NCBI RefSeq assembly: GCF_937873765.1
Contig: NZ_CALMZC010000015.1
Location: 124,001-188,000 of the forward strand
Direction of reading: 5' to 3'
DNA from: an uncultured Thiothrix sp.
Lineage (GTDB): Bacteria > Pseudomonadota > Gammaproteobacteria > Thiotrichales > Thiotrichaceae
Length of the DNA stretch: 64,000 nt
Both the position numbers and the translations under genes were made by a program. Of the stretch, positions 1 through 8,905 are shown one piece after another; within the stretch, counting starts at the first letter, position 1; each line of letters starts with the position of its first letter. The notes beneath the pieces are model-generated. The model saw nothing but the letters and a program-made list of their open reading frames with translations. It had not been told where the DNA came from and did not search any database.

Positions 1-1
1 A

Positions 2-982
2 GGTTTCTTAGATAAAACTCAATTGGATAATGCATTAAAATTAAAAGATGGGCTAGAGAAAAATGGTTTTTCTATAGAAAATAGGGTTGATGAATATATA
101 AGGGCTAGTAGGTGCTTTAGAAAAAAGCAGTTAATTAAGAAGGCCACTTTTCCCGTTTTATTTGGGTTGATTGTGTTAAGTTATTTTTCTTTCAAGTTAA
201 TAAGTAATTATCTTATGAAACAAGAGGTATTAGCTTTAAATCCATTAATTGAAGTACCCGCTGGAATTTACACAATAGGCAGTAATCTGAAAAAAGATGA
301 AAATTATTATCCAGAATGGAAAGTTGCTCTAAATAGTTTTGCAATGGAGCAATATGAAGTAAGTAACTATTTATATTGTTTATGCACCAAAGTTGGTGTT
401 TGTAATATGGTGAATTATCAAATACAAGATCAAGTACAAGATGTTTGCGATGCTCCTAAAAATGAACCAGTTAGCAATGTTAATAATGCTGAGGCTCAGG
501 TATATTGTGGGTGGCTTAATAGACGATTGCCCACAGAGATTGAATGGGAAGCAGCAGCTAGGACTGTAAAAGCATATGCCTATACATCTGGCTATTTTTT
601 AGATTATGAATTGACTAAACAAGAAAATGATATTAAAACTTCAATATTCAAAACAGAAAAATCTAAAATGGGTTTCTATGGCCTAGGTAGAAATGTTATG
701 GAGTGGACTAGTTCACCCTATATTAGGTATTGTGAAAATAATTTTGAGAAATTATTAACTGATAAGAAAATTAATGAATCATCAGTGCTTAGGGGTAATA
801 CATCAAGAGATAAGGCAATAAATAGTTTTTCTCATTTGTTACTTAATAGAAGTGCTGCTCTTTCTAATCAAAAGCATGTATTTATAGGCTTTAGATGTCT
901 TAATGTAGATAAAGAGCGAGTGAATAATTTAAATGAAGTGAGATGTGATAAAAATGGGTATATTAAATTGGATCAAAGATAA
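2..982 (+). CDS. Membrane-anchored FGE/SUMF-like protein (5' partial)
   Basis: The reading frame is open to the window edge, so the true start probably lies upstream; a TTG at 23 is the first possible start seen. One hydrophobic segment (about residues 43-62 counted from the TTG) separates a short N-terminal part from a formylglycine-generating-enzyme-like (C-type lectin) fold. Family landmarks are VPAGIYTIGS, LPTEIEWEAAAR, NVMEWTSS and a closing GFRCL. The cysteine pair that makes true FGE enzymes catalytic is not present in the C-terminal block (VLRG to GFRC), so a binding role is more likely than sulfatase activation. The gene is very AT-rich compared with the rest of the window. It overlaps the next gene and leads into the caspase-TIR gene, suggesting a sensor or adaptor role (inference). 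Confidence 0.75.
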   Translation, partial: GFLDKTQLDNALKLKDGLEKNGFSIENRVDEYIRASRCFRKKQLIKKATFPVLFGLIVLSYFSFKLISNYLMKQEVLALNPLIEVPAGIYTIGSNLKKDENYYPEWKVALNSFAMEQYEVSNYLYCLCTKVGVCNMVNYQIQDQVQDVCDAPKNEPVSNVNNAEAQVYCGWLNRRLPTEIEWEAAARTVKAYAYTSGYFLDYELTKQENDIKTSIFKTEKSKMGFYGLGRNVMEWTSSPYIRYCENNFEKLLTDKKINESSVLRGNTSRDKAINSFSHLLLNRSAALSNQKHVFIGFRCLNVDKERVNNLNEVRCDKNGYIKLDQR

Positions 983-1250
983 ATTTTCGAATATTAAAAT
1001 TGGTGATAATGAAAAGCCACTAAGCACATCAACATCAACTAGCGAATTAAGATTAGGTGAAGTTTTTGAAAATCATAAGATTACACTTCATCCTAAAGAA
1101 GAAATAAAAATAACTATTGGTGGTAGCCTTTCAATTGAAAACGGTAAGCGTATTGGCGTAGGAGAGTCTTTCTCAAATAACCAAATAGATAATGTATCAT
1201 TATTAAATGATAGTGGAAAATCTGTTAGTTATGAGATAACACGTATATGA
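954..1250 (+). CDS. Small hypothetical protein in caspase-TIR cassette
   Basis: About 98 residues. I prefer the ATG at 954 (MGILNWIKDKF); a GTG at 945 is in frame. The start lies inside the 3' end of the FGE-like gene, and the stop overlaps the next ATG as ATGA (1247-1250), so translation is probably coupled on both sides. It has an amphipathic N-terminus, a short Ser/Thr linker and then a segment rich in alternating beta-strand residues. I do not recognise a family. Its tight embedding suggests it is a component of the caspase-TIR module, perhaps a connector or inhibitor (inference). Like the upstream gene it is strongly AT-rich. Confidence 0.65.
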   Translation: MGILNWIKDKFSNIKIGDNEKPLSTSTSTSELRLGEVFENHKITLHPKEEIKITIGGSLSIENGKRIGVGESFSNNQIDNVSLLNDSGKSVSYEITRI

Positions 1251-2509
1251 GAAGCCTATCAAAAAATTACTCGCTCATCATCGGCATCTCCGCCTACCAA
1301 CATATCAAACCCCTATCCGCTAGTGTCACCAATGATGCCAACAGCATCCATGCTTTAATCACTAGTGGAAGTTTAGGGTTATATGGCTCGGCTAACGTCC
1401 AGTATTTAACGGATGCTGAGGCCACTGGTGCGGCGATTCGTGCCGCTTTAAATAAATTAGCCACTGAATGCCTAACCGATAGCACCGTCTTAATTTATTT
1501 CTCCGGTCATGGTGCGCAACTTCTTGCTGGTGATCAGGCCGGAGCTTATCTTTTGCCCGTGGATGTCCGTTACGGTTCAGATGAAGAATTGGCGAATACC
1601 GCCATTTCAGGCAAAGAATTTAGCGAGGCTTTGCGTCAATTACGCTCAAGAAGAGTTTTAGTTATTTTTGACTGCTGTCATTCAGGTGGTATTGGTGAGA
1701 CTAAAAGTCCTTATGGTACTGAAGTAAAAGCTGGTTTGCCGGATGAGTATTATAAGGTGTTGTCTAAAGGTTGGGGGCGGGTAATTATTGCATCCTCCCG
1801 ACCGAATGAAGTTTCTTATGTGTATCAGGGCGATAAAAATAGTTTGTTTACTAAGCATCTATTGGAAGGATTGCAAGGTAAGGCTTTGGTAACAGGTCAC
1901 TATGTACGTGTCTTTGATTTATTTAGTTATCTCCAGCCCAAAGTAATAGCGGAACAGCCTAATCAAAATCCACTCATTAAAGCCGAGGTCGAGGAAAATT
2001 TTCCAGTAGCTTTGGTGGCTAATCTACCGGTAGCAGTACTACCCAAGACCCCAGAAGATGATTATAAATATGATCTATTTTTAAGTTATCGGCATGTTGA
2101 TCCCGATCAGCAGTGGGTCAAGAAGACATTAGTGCCCGCTTTAAAGGAGGCGGGTTTAAGTATTTGTTTTGATGGTGACTATCAGTGTTTTCGTGCAGGT
2201 GAGCCGATTATTAAGTCCATGCAAGCAGCCGTCGAAAAGAGCCGTTATACGGTAGCGATTTTCACGCCTGATTACGAAAATAGCGGCTTTACTGAGTTAG
2301 AGAATTTAATGGCTCAGCATTTAGAGACAGAAGCTAGTCAAGTAGCCGGTAAAAATAAGCGTTTAATTGGGGTTTTATATCGTGACTGTGATATGCAAAA
2401 ATTGTCTTTACGTTTACGTTATAAACGCTTTGTAAATATGCTAGATCCAGTAGAGTTTAAGGAGGGGGTTGAACAACTGGTTTATGAGTGTAGAGAGGCT
2501 AGTTTTTAA
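1247..2509 (+). CDS. Caspase-like (C14) protease fused to a TIR domain
   Basis: 420 residues. Residues about 8-235 form a caspase/metacaspase-like domain with a catalytic His in YFSGHGAQ (H88) and Cys in IFDCCHSGG (C144, the Cys before His). A linker leads to a TIR domain (about 273-415) that starts YDLFLSYRHVD and has the S-x3-E-L pattern around E350, the position of the catalytic Glu in NAD-cleaving TIRs. Both active sites look intact. Caspase and TIR effectors are known in bacterial anti-phage and programmed-death systems; the exact target cannot be read here. Its ATG overlaps the stop of the 101-codon gene before it, and a GH19 hydrolase follows after 12 bp. GC is clearly higher than in the two upstream genes, suggesting a composite origin. 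Confidence 0.88.
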   Translation: MRSLSKNYSLIIGISAYQHIKPLSASVTNDANSIHALITSGSLGLYGSANVQYLTDAEATGAAIRAALNKLATECLTDSTVLIYFSGHGAQLLAGDQAGAYLLPVDVRYGSDEELANTAISGKEFSEALRQLRSRRVLVIFDCCHSGGIGETKSPYGTEVKAGLPDEYYKVLSKGWGRVIIASSRPNEVSYVYQGDKNSLFTKHLLEGLQGKALVTGHYVRVFDLFSYLQPKVIAEQPNQNPLIKAEVEENFPVALVANLPVAVLPKTPEDDYKYDLFLSYRHVDPDQQWVKKTLVPALKEAGLSICFDGDYQCFRAGEPIIKSMQAAVEKSRYTVAIFTPDYENSGFTELENLMAQHLETEASQVAGKNKRLIGVLYRDCDMQKLSLRLRYKRFVNMLDPVEFKEGVEQLVYECREASF

Positions 2510-2521
2510 AGGAGAAATAAA

Positions 2522-3190
2522 TTGGACAGAAAGATATTTTTCGATTGTGTACGTAATTATCCATCGAATGGTAAATTAAGTAAGCGCCAAGTACAGGGTA
2601 TGGAAATCATCTTAAATGAATGGGAGCTACGTCAATTACAAGATATACGTTGGCTAGCTTATATTTTAGCGACGGCCTATCATGAAACGGCGTTTACCAT
2701 GGAACCAATTGACGAATATGGGAAAGGCCGTGGCCGTGAGTATGGTATCCCTGATCCTGAAACTGGGCAGGTTTATTACGGGCGTGGTTTTGTACAGGTC
2801 ACATGGAAAGCAAATTATTTACGCTTTAGTGAGTTACTGGGGATTGATTTACTGAGTCAGCCTGAGTTAGCGCTGGAGCAAAGTGTTGCAACGAGCATTT
2901 TGTTTGAAGGGATGATAAATGGCTTATTTACAGGTAAGGCATTGCGCCATTATTTTCGGGAAGAAAGTGATTGGTATAATGCACGGCGGATTGTGAATCG
3001 TTTAGATCGTGCCGAGCAGATCGCTCGTTATGGGCGTGCCTTTTGGTATGCCTTGCTGATGGCCGCAGGCGAAGTTGAACAGGCTTTGTTAGTACCTAAA
3101 AATCCGGAATATAACGAATCCGAGGGGTTAGCTGTCGAGGTGCAAGAATTAGCACGCCAATTTCGGCAGGCCAAGGAGTTTGATTATTGA
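2522..3190 (+). CDS. GH19 chitinase/endolysin-like glycoside hydrolase
   Basis: 222 residues with a TTG start. The choice is supported by a GGAG at 2511-2514, seven bases before the TTG. Family 19 landmarks are AYHETAFTMEP, with the expected catalytic Glu at E55, and YYGRGFVQVTWKANY, the substrate-cleft signature. The size matches phage-type GH19 endolysins and bacterial putative chitinases. There is no signal peptide and no holin next to it, so access to peptidoglycan would need another route or cell damage. It follows the caspase-TIR gene after 12 bp on the same strand. A role as a lytic effector in that cassette is possible, but it could also be a prophage remnant; no other phage genes are visible. 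Confidence 0.85.
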   Translation: MDRKIFFDCVRNYPSNGKLSKRQVQGMEIILNEWELRQLQDIRWLAYILATAYHETAFTMEPIDEYGKGRGREYGIPDPETGQVYYGRGFVQVTWKANYLRFSELLGIDLLSQPELALEQSVATSILFEGMINGLFTGKALRHYFREESDWYNARRIVNRLDRAEQIARYGRAFWYALLMAAGEVEQALLVPKNPEYNESEGLAVEVQELARQFRQAKEFDY

Positions 3191-3205
3191 TTAATCAGTC
3201 TACAT

Positions 3206-4267
3206 TCAGGCTTGATAGTAGCGCCTAAACAGCTCAATAATTCTTGTGACATCTTCTGCTGAAACGCCTAAATGCAATACACAACGCATCCACGGTTGTT
3301 GCCAGCCAATGCGTACTCCATTTTCTGCCATGAACGCTTGTAAAGGTGCATGATCTTCAGGGCGTGGCTTAATAAAGAACATATTCGTTTGTAAGCGCTC
3401 TTGATCAACTTCTAACTGTGGTAGTTGCGCTAAGGCTTCGGCAATGATGCGAGTGTGTTCATGATCAAGTGCTAAGCGTTCAATATTATTTTCTAGCGCA
3501 TAGAGACCTGCACCGGCTAACATGCCACTTTGACGCATGCCACCGCCTAAAATTTTGCGTTGCCGCTTAGCATAACGAATTAGTTTTTCCGACCCCACAA
3601 GTACTGAGCCTGCAGGTGTACCTAAGCCTTTGGATAAACAGATGGAAACTGAATCCATGGATGCGGCTAATTCGGCGGGCGTTGTGTTTTGTTTAACTAC
3701 CGCATTAAAAAAGCGTGCACCGTCTAAGTGAACGGTTAAACCGCGTGCATGGGCTGCTTCAGCGAGTGCATTTAGATGCACTTGATCTTGTACACAGCCA
3801 GATACGGTATTTTCTAAAGCGAGTAATTTGCTAATCGGATCATGAATATCGTCGGGCTTAATAGCCGCGAGCAGGTCTTTAATGTCAATCCGTCCTAACT
3901 TGCTAGTGGGCAGAGGATGCATCGCAATCCCGCCTAGAACGGAAGCACCCCGCGCTTCATGTAGGAAAGTATGGTAGTGCTCACCAACGATGACTTCCTC
4001 TCCGCGCTGACAATGACAAAGTAGCGCTGCCAAATTGCTTTGCGTACCACTAGGAAAAAATAGAGCTGCTTCTTTATTTAGCAGGCTCGCTAAACGCTGT
4101 TCAAGGGCTTTAACGGTCGGATCTTCTTCATAAACATCATCACCTAAAGGTGCATCAACCATCGCTTGCTTCATGGCCGCCGTAGGTTGGGTGACTGTAT
4201 CACTGCGTAAATCAATCATGCGTTTATTCAAGTTCAACAAGGGTTGGTGATGTACATATTGGCTCAT
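3206..4267 (-). CDS. ltaE: Low-specificity L-threonine aldolase
   Basis: PLP-dependent enzyme that cleaves L-threonine or allo-threonine to glycine and acetaldehyde. The family start RSDTVTQPT is present, with DGARFFNA for cofactor contacts and the PLP lysine in CLSKGLGTP (K213). The start is ambiguous. ATG 4267 overlaps the stop of the upstream thioesterase (ATGA) and has GGAG seven bases upstream. The internal ATG at 4219 (MIDLRSDTV) matches where most family members begin. I keep 4267 because of the ribosome binding site and the coupling. It forms a two-gene operon with the thioesterase. Confidence 0.93.
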   Translation of the reverse strand: MSQYVHHQPLLNLNKRMIDLRSDTVTQPTAAMKQAMVDAPLGDDVYEEDPTVKALEQRLASLLNKEAALFFPSGTQSNLAALLCHCQRGEEVIVGEHYHTFLHEARGASVLGGIAMHPLPTSKLGRIDIKDLLAAIKPDDIHDPISKLLALENTVSGCVQDQVHLNALAEAAHARGLTVHLDGARFFNAVVKQNTTPAELAASMDSVSICLSKGLGTPAGSVLVGSEKLIRYAKRQRKILGGGMRQSGMLAGAGLYALENNIERLALDHEHTRIIAEALAQLPQLEVDQERLQTNMFFIKPRPEDHAPLQAFMAENGVRIGWQQPWMRCVLHLGVSAEDVTRIIELFRRYYQA

Positions 4268-4674
4268 TGAACAGCTCCAGGAGGAATCGAATAAGTACCG
4301 ACAACATGGGCAACAGGTTCTGCGTTGCCTACTGAATAAATATAAACTTCGCCTATGACTAGGCGTTTGCCCAGCTTTAAAAGCTTACATTCACCAATGA
4401 GATCGGCATTCGCAGCGGGCTTATTGAGGAAGTTGATTGATAAATTTGTAGTGACTGCTAGAGCCACTGGGCCGAGTTCATGCAGGATCGCTATATAGAT
4501 GGCAATATCGCCGACTAAGACTTGAGTAGGGCCAGATACCGTCCCACCCGGGCGCAAATGATTATCGTCTACGGGTTGGCGCACCCGACAGGTTTTAGTG
4601 CCAACGGCTTCGATCACTACATTGGTCTGTGGAAATTCCTGGGCAATAAAGGCGCGAATGGCAGCTAACTCCAT
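4264..4674 (-). CDS. PaaI-type hotdog thioesterase
   Basis: 136 residues with a single hotdog fold. The helix segment VSGPTQVLVGDIAIYIAIL and the strand SINFLNKP correspond to the PaaI/YbgC-like acyl-CoA thioesterase pattern, in which the conserved Asp (in VGD) helps hydrolysis. Specific substrate unknown. AGAGGA precedes the ATG at 4674. The stop overlaps the threonine aldolase start by four bases, so the two genes are co-translated. Nothing unusual is visible otherwise. Confidence 0.82.
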   Translation of the reverse strand: MELAAIRAFIAQEFPQTNVVIEAVGTKTCRVRQPVDDNHLRPGGTVSGPTQVLVGDIAIYIAILHELGPVALAVTTNLSINFLNKPAANADLIGECKLLKLGKRLVIGEVYIYSVGNAEPVAHVVGTYSIPPGAVQ

Positions 4675-4802
4675 GCATTTTCCTCTGGCAGTTCCAACAC
4701 TGTCGCTTAGTTTGCTTACTTAACTACTAGCTTGATCATGCCAAAGGCTTAGAAGCAATGCAATTTAGTGCTGTTGGAGCGTGTCTATTCTTTATGTGAT
4801 TA

Positions 4803-4830
4803 TAAAAAAAAGGCAACCCGAAGATTGCCT
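4803..4830 (-). terminator. Rho-independent terminator of the 4868-5173 gene
   Basis: Inverted repeat AGGCAA/TTGCCT (4811-4816 and 4825-4830) with an 8-base loop, followed on the minus strand by a run of eight T (A run at 4804-4811). It lies 38 bases beyond the stop of the small secreted-protein gene. Confidence 0.75.
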
Positions 4831-4867
4831 AAAATGCAGAAAGAGACGGTGTAGTCGTTAACTCAAT

Positions 4868-5173
4868 TTAACGATGCCGATTAGGTATATGGCGAATAGG
4901 GGTATACCCACCATGGCGTGGCATTGGGCGTTGATAGTGACGGTTACTTAAACAATTGCGTTCCGCTCGGGTAACTCGTCCATCAACCCGCACACAACTA
5001 TTGCGATAGTTAACAACGCGATGATTTTGGCGCTGATAATGCACCACAGCAGCACGGGTAGGAGCAGGGCGATGATAGCCGGAATAACCCACACCACATT
5101 GCGATGCGCTAGCGCCCGTACCAACTAGCAGTAAACTAGTACCGAAAATAGCCAAAGATAATAATTTTTTCAT
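4868..5173 (-). CDS. Small secreted basic protein, unknown function
   Basis: 101 residues. The ATG at 5173 is preceded by AGGAG and gives a clean signal peptide (MKKLLSLAIFGTSLLLVGTGASA); the frame stays open further upstream but without a better start. The mature part is rich in His, Arg, Tyr and Pro and has a Cys pair around the segment CVRVDGRVTRAERNC. This resembles the DG-x-LT-x2-E motif in the two other small secreted proteins of this window (8906-9361 and 31213-31719). Probably periplasmic. I do not recognise a named family. It has its own terminator, so it is a single-gene unit. Confidence 0.7.
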   Translation of the reverse strand: MKKLLSLAIFGTSLLLVGTGASASQCGVGYSGYHRPAPTRAAVVHYQRQNHRVVNYRNSCVRVDGRVTRAERNCLSNRHYQRPMPRHGGYTPIRHIPNRHR

Positions 5174-5467
5174 GCAAATACTCCTAGATTTGTGGTTGGG
5201 TAAACTCAATAACGCACAAACTGTCTGATTGGTATACAAGTCTAAATAGAGATTGCGCAGAAAATACACGAGATAATGTGCAAATAATAAGGAAGTTGAA
5301 AGTTGTATAGTGCCTTTGATCCACTGAATCAATGCTATTTTCTGCAACCATCTTAAAGCTTAGACCGAAAATCGGAGTTATTTTCTAAAATGGCTCAATT
5401 AAATCTAATTTAAGCTCTAAAATAATTTTGTTTAATTGTGGTTAAATTCTAATTAAGGCTTAGTTTA

Positions 5468-7318
5468 GTGAACTATCGTCCTGAAATTGACGGTCTACGT
5501 GCGCTTGCCGTAGTTGCCGTGATCTTGTTTCATATGAATTTTAATCTATTCCAAGGTGGTTTTCTTGGTGTGGATCTATTTTTTGTGATTAGCGGCTATC
5601 TCATTACTAACTTAATTCTTAATGAGCTAAAGTTTAATGATTTTAGCTTGGTAGGGTTTTATGAAAGACGAGCAAGGAGAATTTTACCAGCTTTATTAGT
5701 GGTACTCTTAGCGACTTATGCTTTTTCGTGGTTTTTTATGTTGCCTGATGCACATCGTGCTATTGGGCAATATGTAGTGGGTAGTTTAACTTTTTCTTCC
5801 AATTTACTATTTTATATCCAAAATAAAAACTATTTTAAATTAGGTGAAGAGGAGAACCCGCTCCTGCACACTTGGAGTTTAGCGGTTGAAGAGCAGTATT
5901 ATATTTTATTTCCATTACTTCTCTTGTTACTTTGGCCGAATAGAAGGATCTTGCTCGTAGTTTTAGTGACTATTGGTATGGCCAGTATCCTAACCGCTAA
6001 CTGGTTGCTTGCTCAGCAAGCTTTAGCCGCGTTTTATCTGTTACCGGCCAGAATCTGGGAGCTGTTGGCCGGAGCTTTAGCGGCTATTTATCTTAGTAGT
6101 CAGCTCATCCAGTTCAAGCCTATTCATCATTGGCTGGGATTACTAGGGTTAGGGCTGATGGTTTTGCCGATTTTTCTGTTTAATGCCCATACTCCTGTAC
6201 CCAGCTTCTATACCCTTATTCCAGTACTAGGCTGTGTATTAGTGATTATATTTGCGCAGAAGGGGGCTTGGGTTCAACGCTTTCTTAGTCAGCGCTGGAT
6301 CGTGGGACTGGGGTTAATTTCTTATAGTGTGTATTTATGGCATCAACCCATTTTAGTATATACGCAGCTTATGTTGGGATCGCTTAGTACCGTGACTAAG
6401 CTAGGCATTTTGTTCCCCATAATGTTGGTTTTCGCTTATTTAACTTGGCTTTTAGTAGAACAGCCATTTAGGAATAAACAACAAGTTTCTCTCAAGCAAT
6501 TAGTTGCTTGGGTAGCACCGGCGAGTCTGATGTTAATTAGTTTAGGGGTGCTAGGGCAGTTCACCAATGGTTTTGAAATGCGCAGCCCTCTGTTCCAGCG
6601 CTTAGCAAGTAATGCCGGTTTTGGCAAACAGTGTAATGGTAATTTTCAATACCAAGCGGCTTGTGCTTCTTCGCAAATGCCTGCAGTTGCTACCTTGGGA
6701 AACAGCTATATGGTGCATTTCTCGAAAAATCTGACTGAACAGTATGCAACTGCAGGTGTTTTGCAACTGACCAAAGAAGGTTGTGAGATCGGCCTGATTG
6801 AGAAAGACGTCGCTTTACATCAAAACACTTGTGTTGATTTTTACAAGAAGGCACTTCAGACCATCGAAAGCTTAGCTAGCATCAAATTGGTGATAATGTC
6901 TTCACCCTTTAATGGGGTATTGGATGAGGATTATTATGCTTCCCTGCGCAGTATCATTGATAACTTAAATGAGCAGGGTTTGCCAGTATTGCTGCTTGGA
7001 CCCACCCCTGATGCACCTTTTAATGTAGGGCGCTGTTTGGTCAAACAATATTATTTACCTTGGCTAGCAACTAGCAATACATCCTGTAATTTTGAGGTTA
7101 GTGCTCAGCAACTTAAGAAGGTAGCTAAACTTCAAGAGCTGGCTCAACAAACTAAAGCAGCTAAGTTCATCGATCTGACGGAAACGATCTGCTCCAATTA
7201 TCAATGCCAAATGCTACGGGAAAATGGGATATTGATGTATACCGATCAAGGGCATTTAAGTGTCGAAGCCTCTAGTTATGTACTGAATCAGCTTAAGCAC
7301 GAATTGCCCAAGCTGTAG
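5468..7318 (+). CDS. OafA/PatB-type acyltransferase with SGNH domain
   Basis: 616 residues with a GTG start, which gives the usual family opening MNYRPEIDGLRALAVVAVI. Residues 1 to about 345 are the membrane-embedded acyltransferase-3 domain with ten or so helices and motifs such as FFVISGYLI and HTWSLAVEEQYY. The C-terminal part (about 380-612) is a periplasmic SGNH-like domain. Its nucleophile block reads GNSY rather than the usual GDSH, and the Asp-x-x-His block is TDQGHLS. Such proteins O-acetylate surface polysaccharide, LPS or peptidoglycan. There are no polysaccharide genes adjacent, so the acceptor is unknown. Confidence 0.92.
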   Translation: MNYRPEIDGLRALAVVAVILFHMNFNLFQGGFLGVDLFFVISGYLITNLILNELKFNDFSLVGFYERRARRILPALLVVLLATYAFSWFFMLPDAHRAIGQYVVGSLTFSSNLLFYIQNKNYFKLGEEENPLLHTWSLAVEEQYYILFPLLLLLLWPNRRILLVVLVTIGMASILTANWLLAQQALAAFYLLPARIWELLAGALAAIYLSSQLIQFKPIHHWLGLLGLGLMVLPIFLFNAHTPVPSFYTLIPVLGCVLVIIFAQKGAWVQRFLSQRWIVGLGLISYSVYLWHQPILVYTQLMLGSLSTVTKLGILFPIMLVFAYLTWLLVEQPFRNKQQVSLKQLVAWVAPASLMLISLGVLGQFTNGFEMRSPLFQRLASNAGFGKQCNGNFQYQAACASSQMPAVATLGNSYMVHFSKNLTEQYATAGVLQLTKEGCEIGLIEKDVALHQNTCVDFYKKALQTIESLASIKLVIMSSPFNGVLDEDYYASLRSIIDNLNEQGLPVLLLGPTPDAPFNVGRCLVKQYYLPWLATSNTSCNFEVSAQQLKKVAKLQELAQQTKAAKFIDLTETICSNYQCQMLRENGILMYTDQGHLSVEASSYVLNQLKHELPKL

Positions 7319-7422
7319 TTAATCTGGACTTAAGTTAGAGCCTGAACCAAGAAGACACTAGAAACTGTATGCTAGTTAGACTCATGTTATGCTGTGCGTT
7401 TTTGTTTTACTGAGCTGGTATT

Positions 7423-8829
7423 TTGGATAGTCAACAAACTGAACGCTATTATCGAGAGGCGCCTGCAGCTCGCTACGCAGTCTTAATTATTGTCTGTATT
7501 AGCAGCTTTTTAACCCCAGTTTCTTTATCTGGCTCTTTTGTTGCTGTTCCAGCTATTTCAGAGGATTTGCATGTCAATGCGGTCTATGCTAGTTGGATTC
7601 CTGCGACTTTTCTCTTAAGTAATTTATTAATGATGTTGCCTGCTGGGCGTTTAGCCGATCAATATGGTCGCAAACGAATTTTTTTAATAGGTGGTGTGTT
7701 ATTCAGTATTGGCTGTTTAATTGCAAGCTTCGCACAAACCATTGAAGTTTTGTTAGTTAGCCGCGTGGTGCAGGGTATTAGTAGTGCCTTATTTTTTACT
7801 ACTGGCATGGCGATTATTACTAGCGTCTTCCAACAAGGGCGCGGTGCCGCTTTAGGTTGGTTAGTTTCTTCGATCTATTTAGGTTTGACCTGTGGGCCTT
7901 TATTAGGTGGCTGGGTGACGGAACAGTTTGGTTGGCAGGCGGTCTTTTGGTTTCCCTTACCTTTAATGCTCATGGTGCTGGTGCTCGCTGCCTTGAAAAT
8001 GAAAGGCGAATGGCGGAATGCTCAACCAGATCGCTTAGATTTTATCGGTACTCTGTATATGGCCTTGGGTATGACCGGTAGCTTCATCGGTTTAAGTAGC
8101 TTGCCTGATTGGAAAGCGATCCTTTGGCTGGGTCTGGGGATCAGCTTTATGGTGATCTTTGTGCGCCATTGCTATACCGCTGCTAGTCCTTTAGTGCGCT
8201 TAAACTTAGTGCTTGAGAATAAACCATTTTCGCGGGCTTTGGGTGCATCTATCATGGTGTATGCAAGCAATTATGGCTTGGTGTTTTTACTCAGTTTGTA
8301 TTTGCAATATAACCGTGGGATGACACCGACCGAGGCAGGGCAAGTTTTAATGGTGCAAGCGATTGTTATGACAGTGTTAGCGCCTTTAGCCGGACGTTTA
8401 TCCGACCGCTATCGCCCGCGTTTATTGGCGACTTTGGGTTGCTTATCCATGGTGGCCGGTTTAGCTTTATTGGTGGTTACCGTTGGGCCGAAGACGCCGA
8501 TTTGGATTATCCTTATTTGCTTAATAGCCTTCGGGATTGGTTTCGGTCTGTTCTCTACTCCGAATAGCAATAGTGTGTTGGGTTCAGTACCTCCTGAACG
8601 CTTGGGAATGTCCTCGGCTTTATTAAATTTATCGCGTCTATTAGGACAAATGTTTGGAACGGCGATTATTACTTTACTGATGTCGTTGATGATTGGTCAG
8701 GCCAAAATCACTCCGGAGTATTATGCCGGTTTAATGGAAGTGGTACGTTGGGCAGTCGGTTTATCCTTAGTGTTTGCCTTAGCAGCGGCGTATTTTTCCA
8801 AAGAGCGCTCTGTAGCTCTAAGTACTTAA
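7423..8829 (+). CDS. MFS drug exporter, DHA2 (14-TM) family
   Basis: 468 residues, predicted 14 membrane helices. The motif-A loop between TM2 and TM3 reads AGRLADQYGRKRIF, and the motif-C-like stretch LGLTCGPLLGGWV marks a proton-driven exporter. Length and topology match the EmrB/QacA branch. The TTG start at 7423 lacks a strong ribosome site, so the true start could be slightly different. It stands alone, without a partner membrane-fusion protein or regulator. Substrate unknown. Confidence 0.9.
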   Translation: MDSQQTERYYREAPAARYAVLIIVCISSFLTPVSLSGSFVAVPAISEDLHVNAVYASWIPATFLLSNLLMMLPAGRLADQYGRKRIFLIGGVLFSIGCLIASFAQTIEVLLVSRVVQGISSALFFTTGMAIITSVFQQGRGAALGWLVSSIYLGLTCGPLLGGWVTEQFGWQAVFWFPLPLMLMVLVLAALKMKGEWRNAQPDRLDFIGTLYMALGMTGSFIGLSSLPDWKAILWLGLGISFMVIFVRHCYTAASPLVRLNLVLENKPFSRALGASIMVYASNYGLVFLLSLYLQYNRGMTPTEAGQVLMVQAIVMTVLAPLAGRLSDRYRPRLLATLGCLSMVAGLALLVVTVGPKTPIWIILICLIAFGIGFGLFSTPNSNSVLGSVPPERLGMSSALLNLSRLLGQMFGTAIITLLMSLMIGQAKITPEYYAGLMEVVRWAVGLSLVFALAAAYFSKERSVALST

Positions 8830-8837
8830 AAGCTTAT

Positions 8838-8871
8838 AAAAAAGAGCCAGCTCCTTGCGGAAACTGGCTCT
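8838..8871 (-). terminator. Rho-independent terminator (mainly minus strand)
   Basis: Perfect 8-bp stem AGAGCCAG/CTGGCTCT (8843-8850 and 8864-8871), followed on the minus strand by a T run (A run 8838-8843). It closes the gene at 8906-9361 and may also stop transcripts of the convergent MFS gene. Confidence 0.75.
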
Positions 8872-8905
8872 AGCCCCTCAAACATTCCTAAGTGCCCTGT
8901 GTGTC

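Noticed and set aside
700-982. Diversity-generating retroelement variable region at the end of the FGE-like gene
   Set aside because: FGE-like folds are common DGR targets, but no template repeat, reverse transcriptase or adenine-mutation pattern is visible in the window. The region upstream is not available.
2522-3190. GH19 gene as evidence of a prophage
   Set aside because: No integrase, holin, capsid or tail genes lie on either side within the window, so a prophage cannot be supported; a remnant cannot be excluded.
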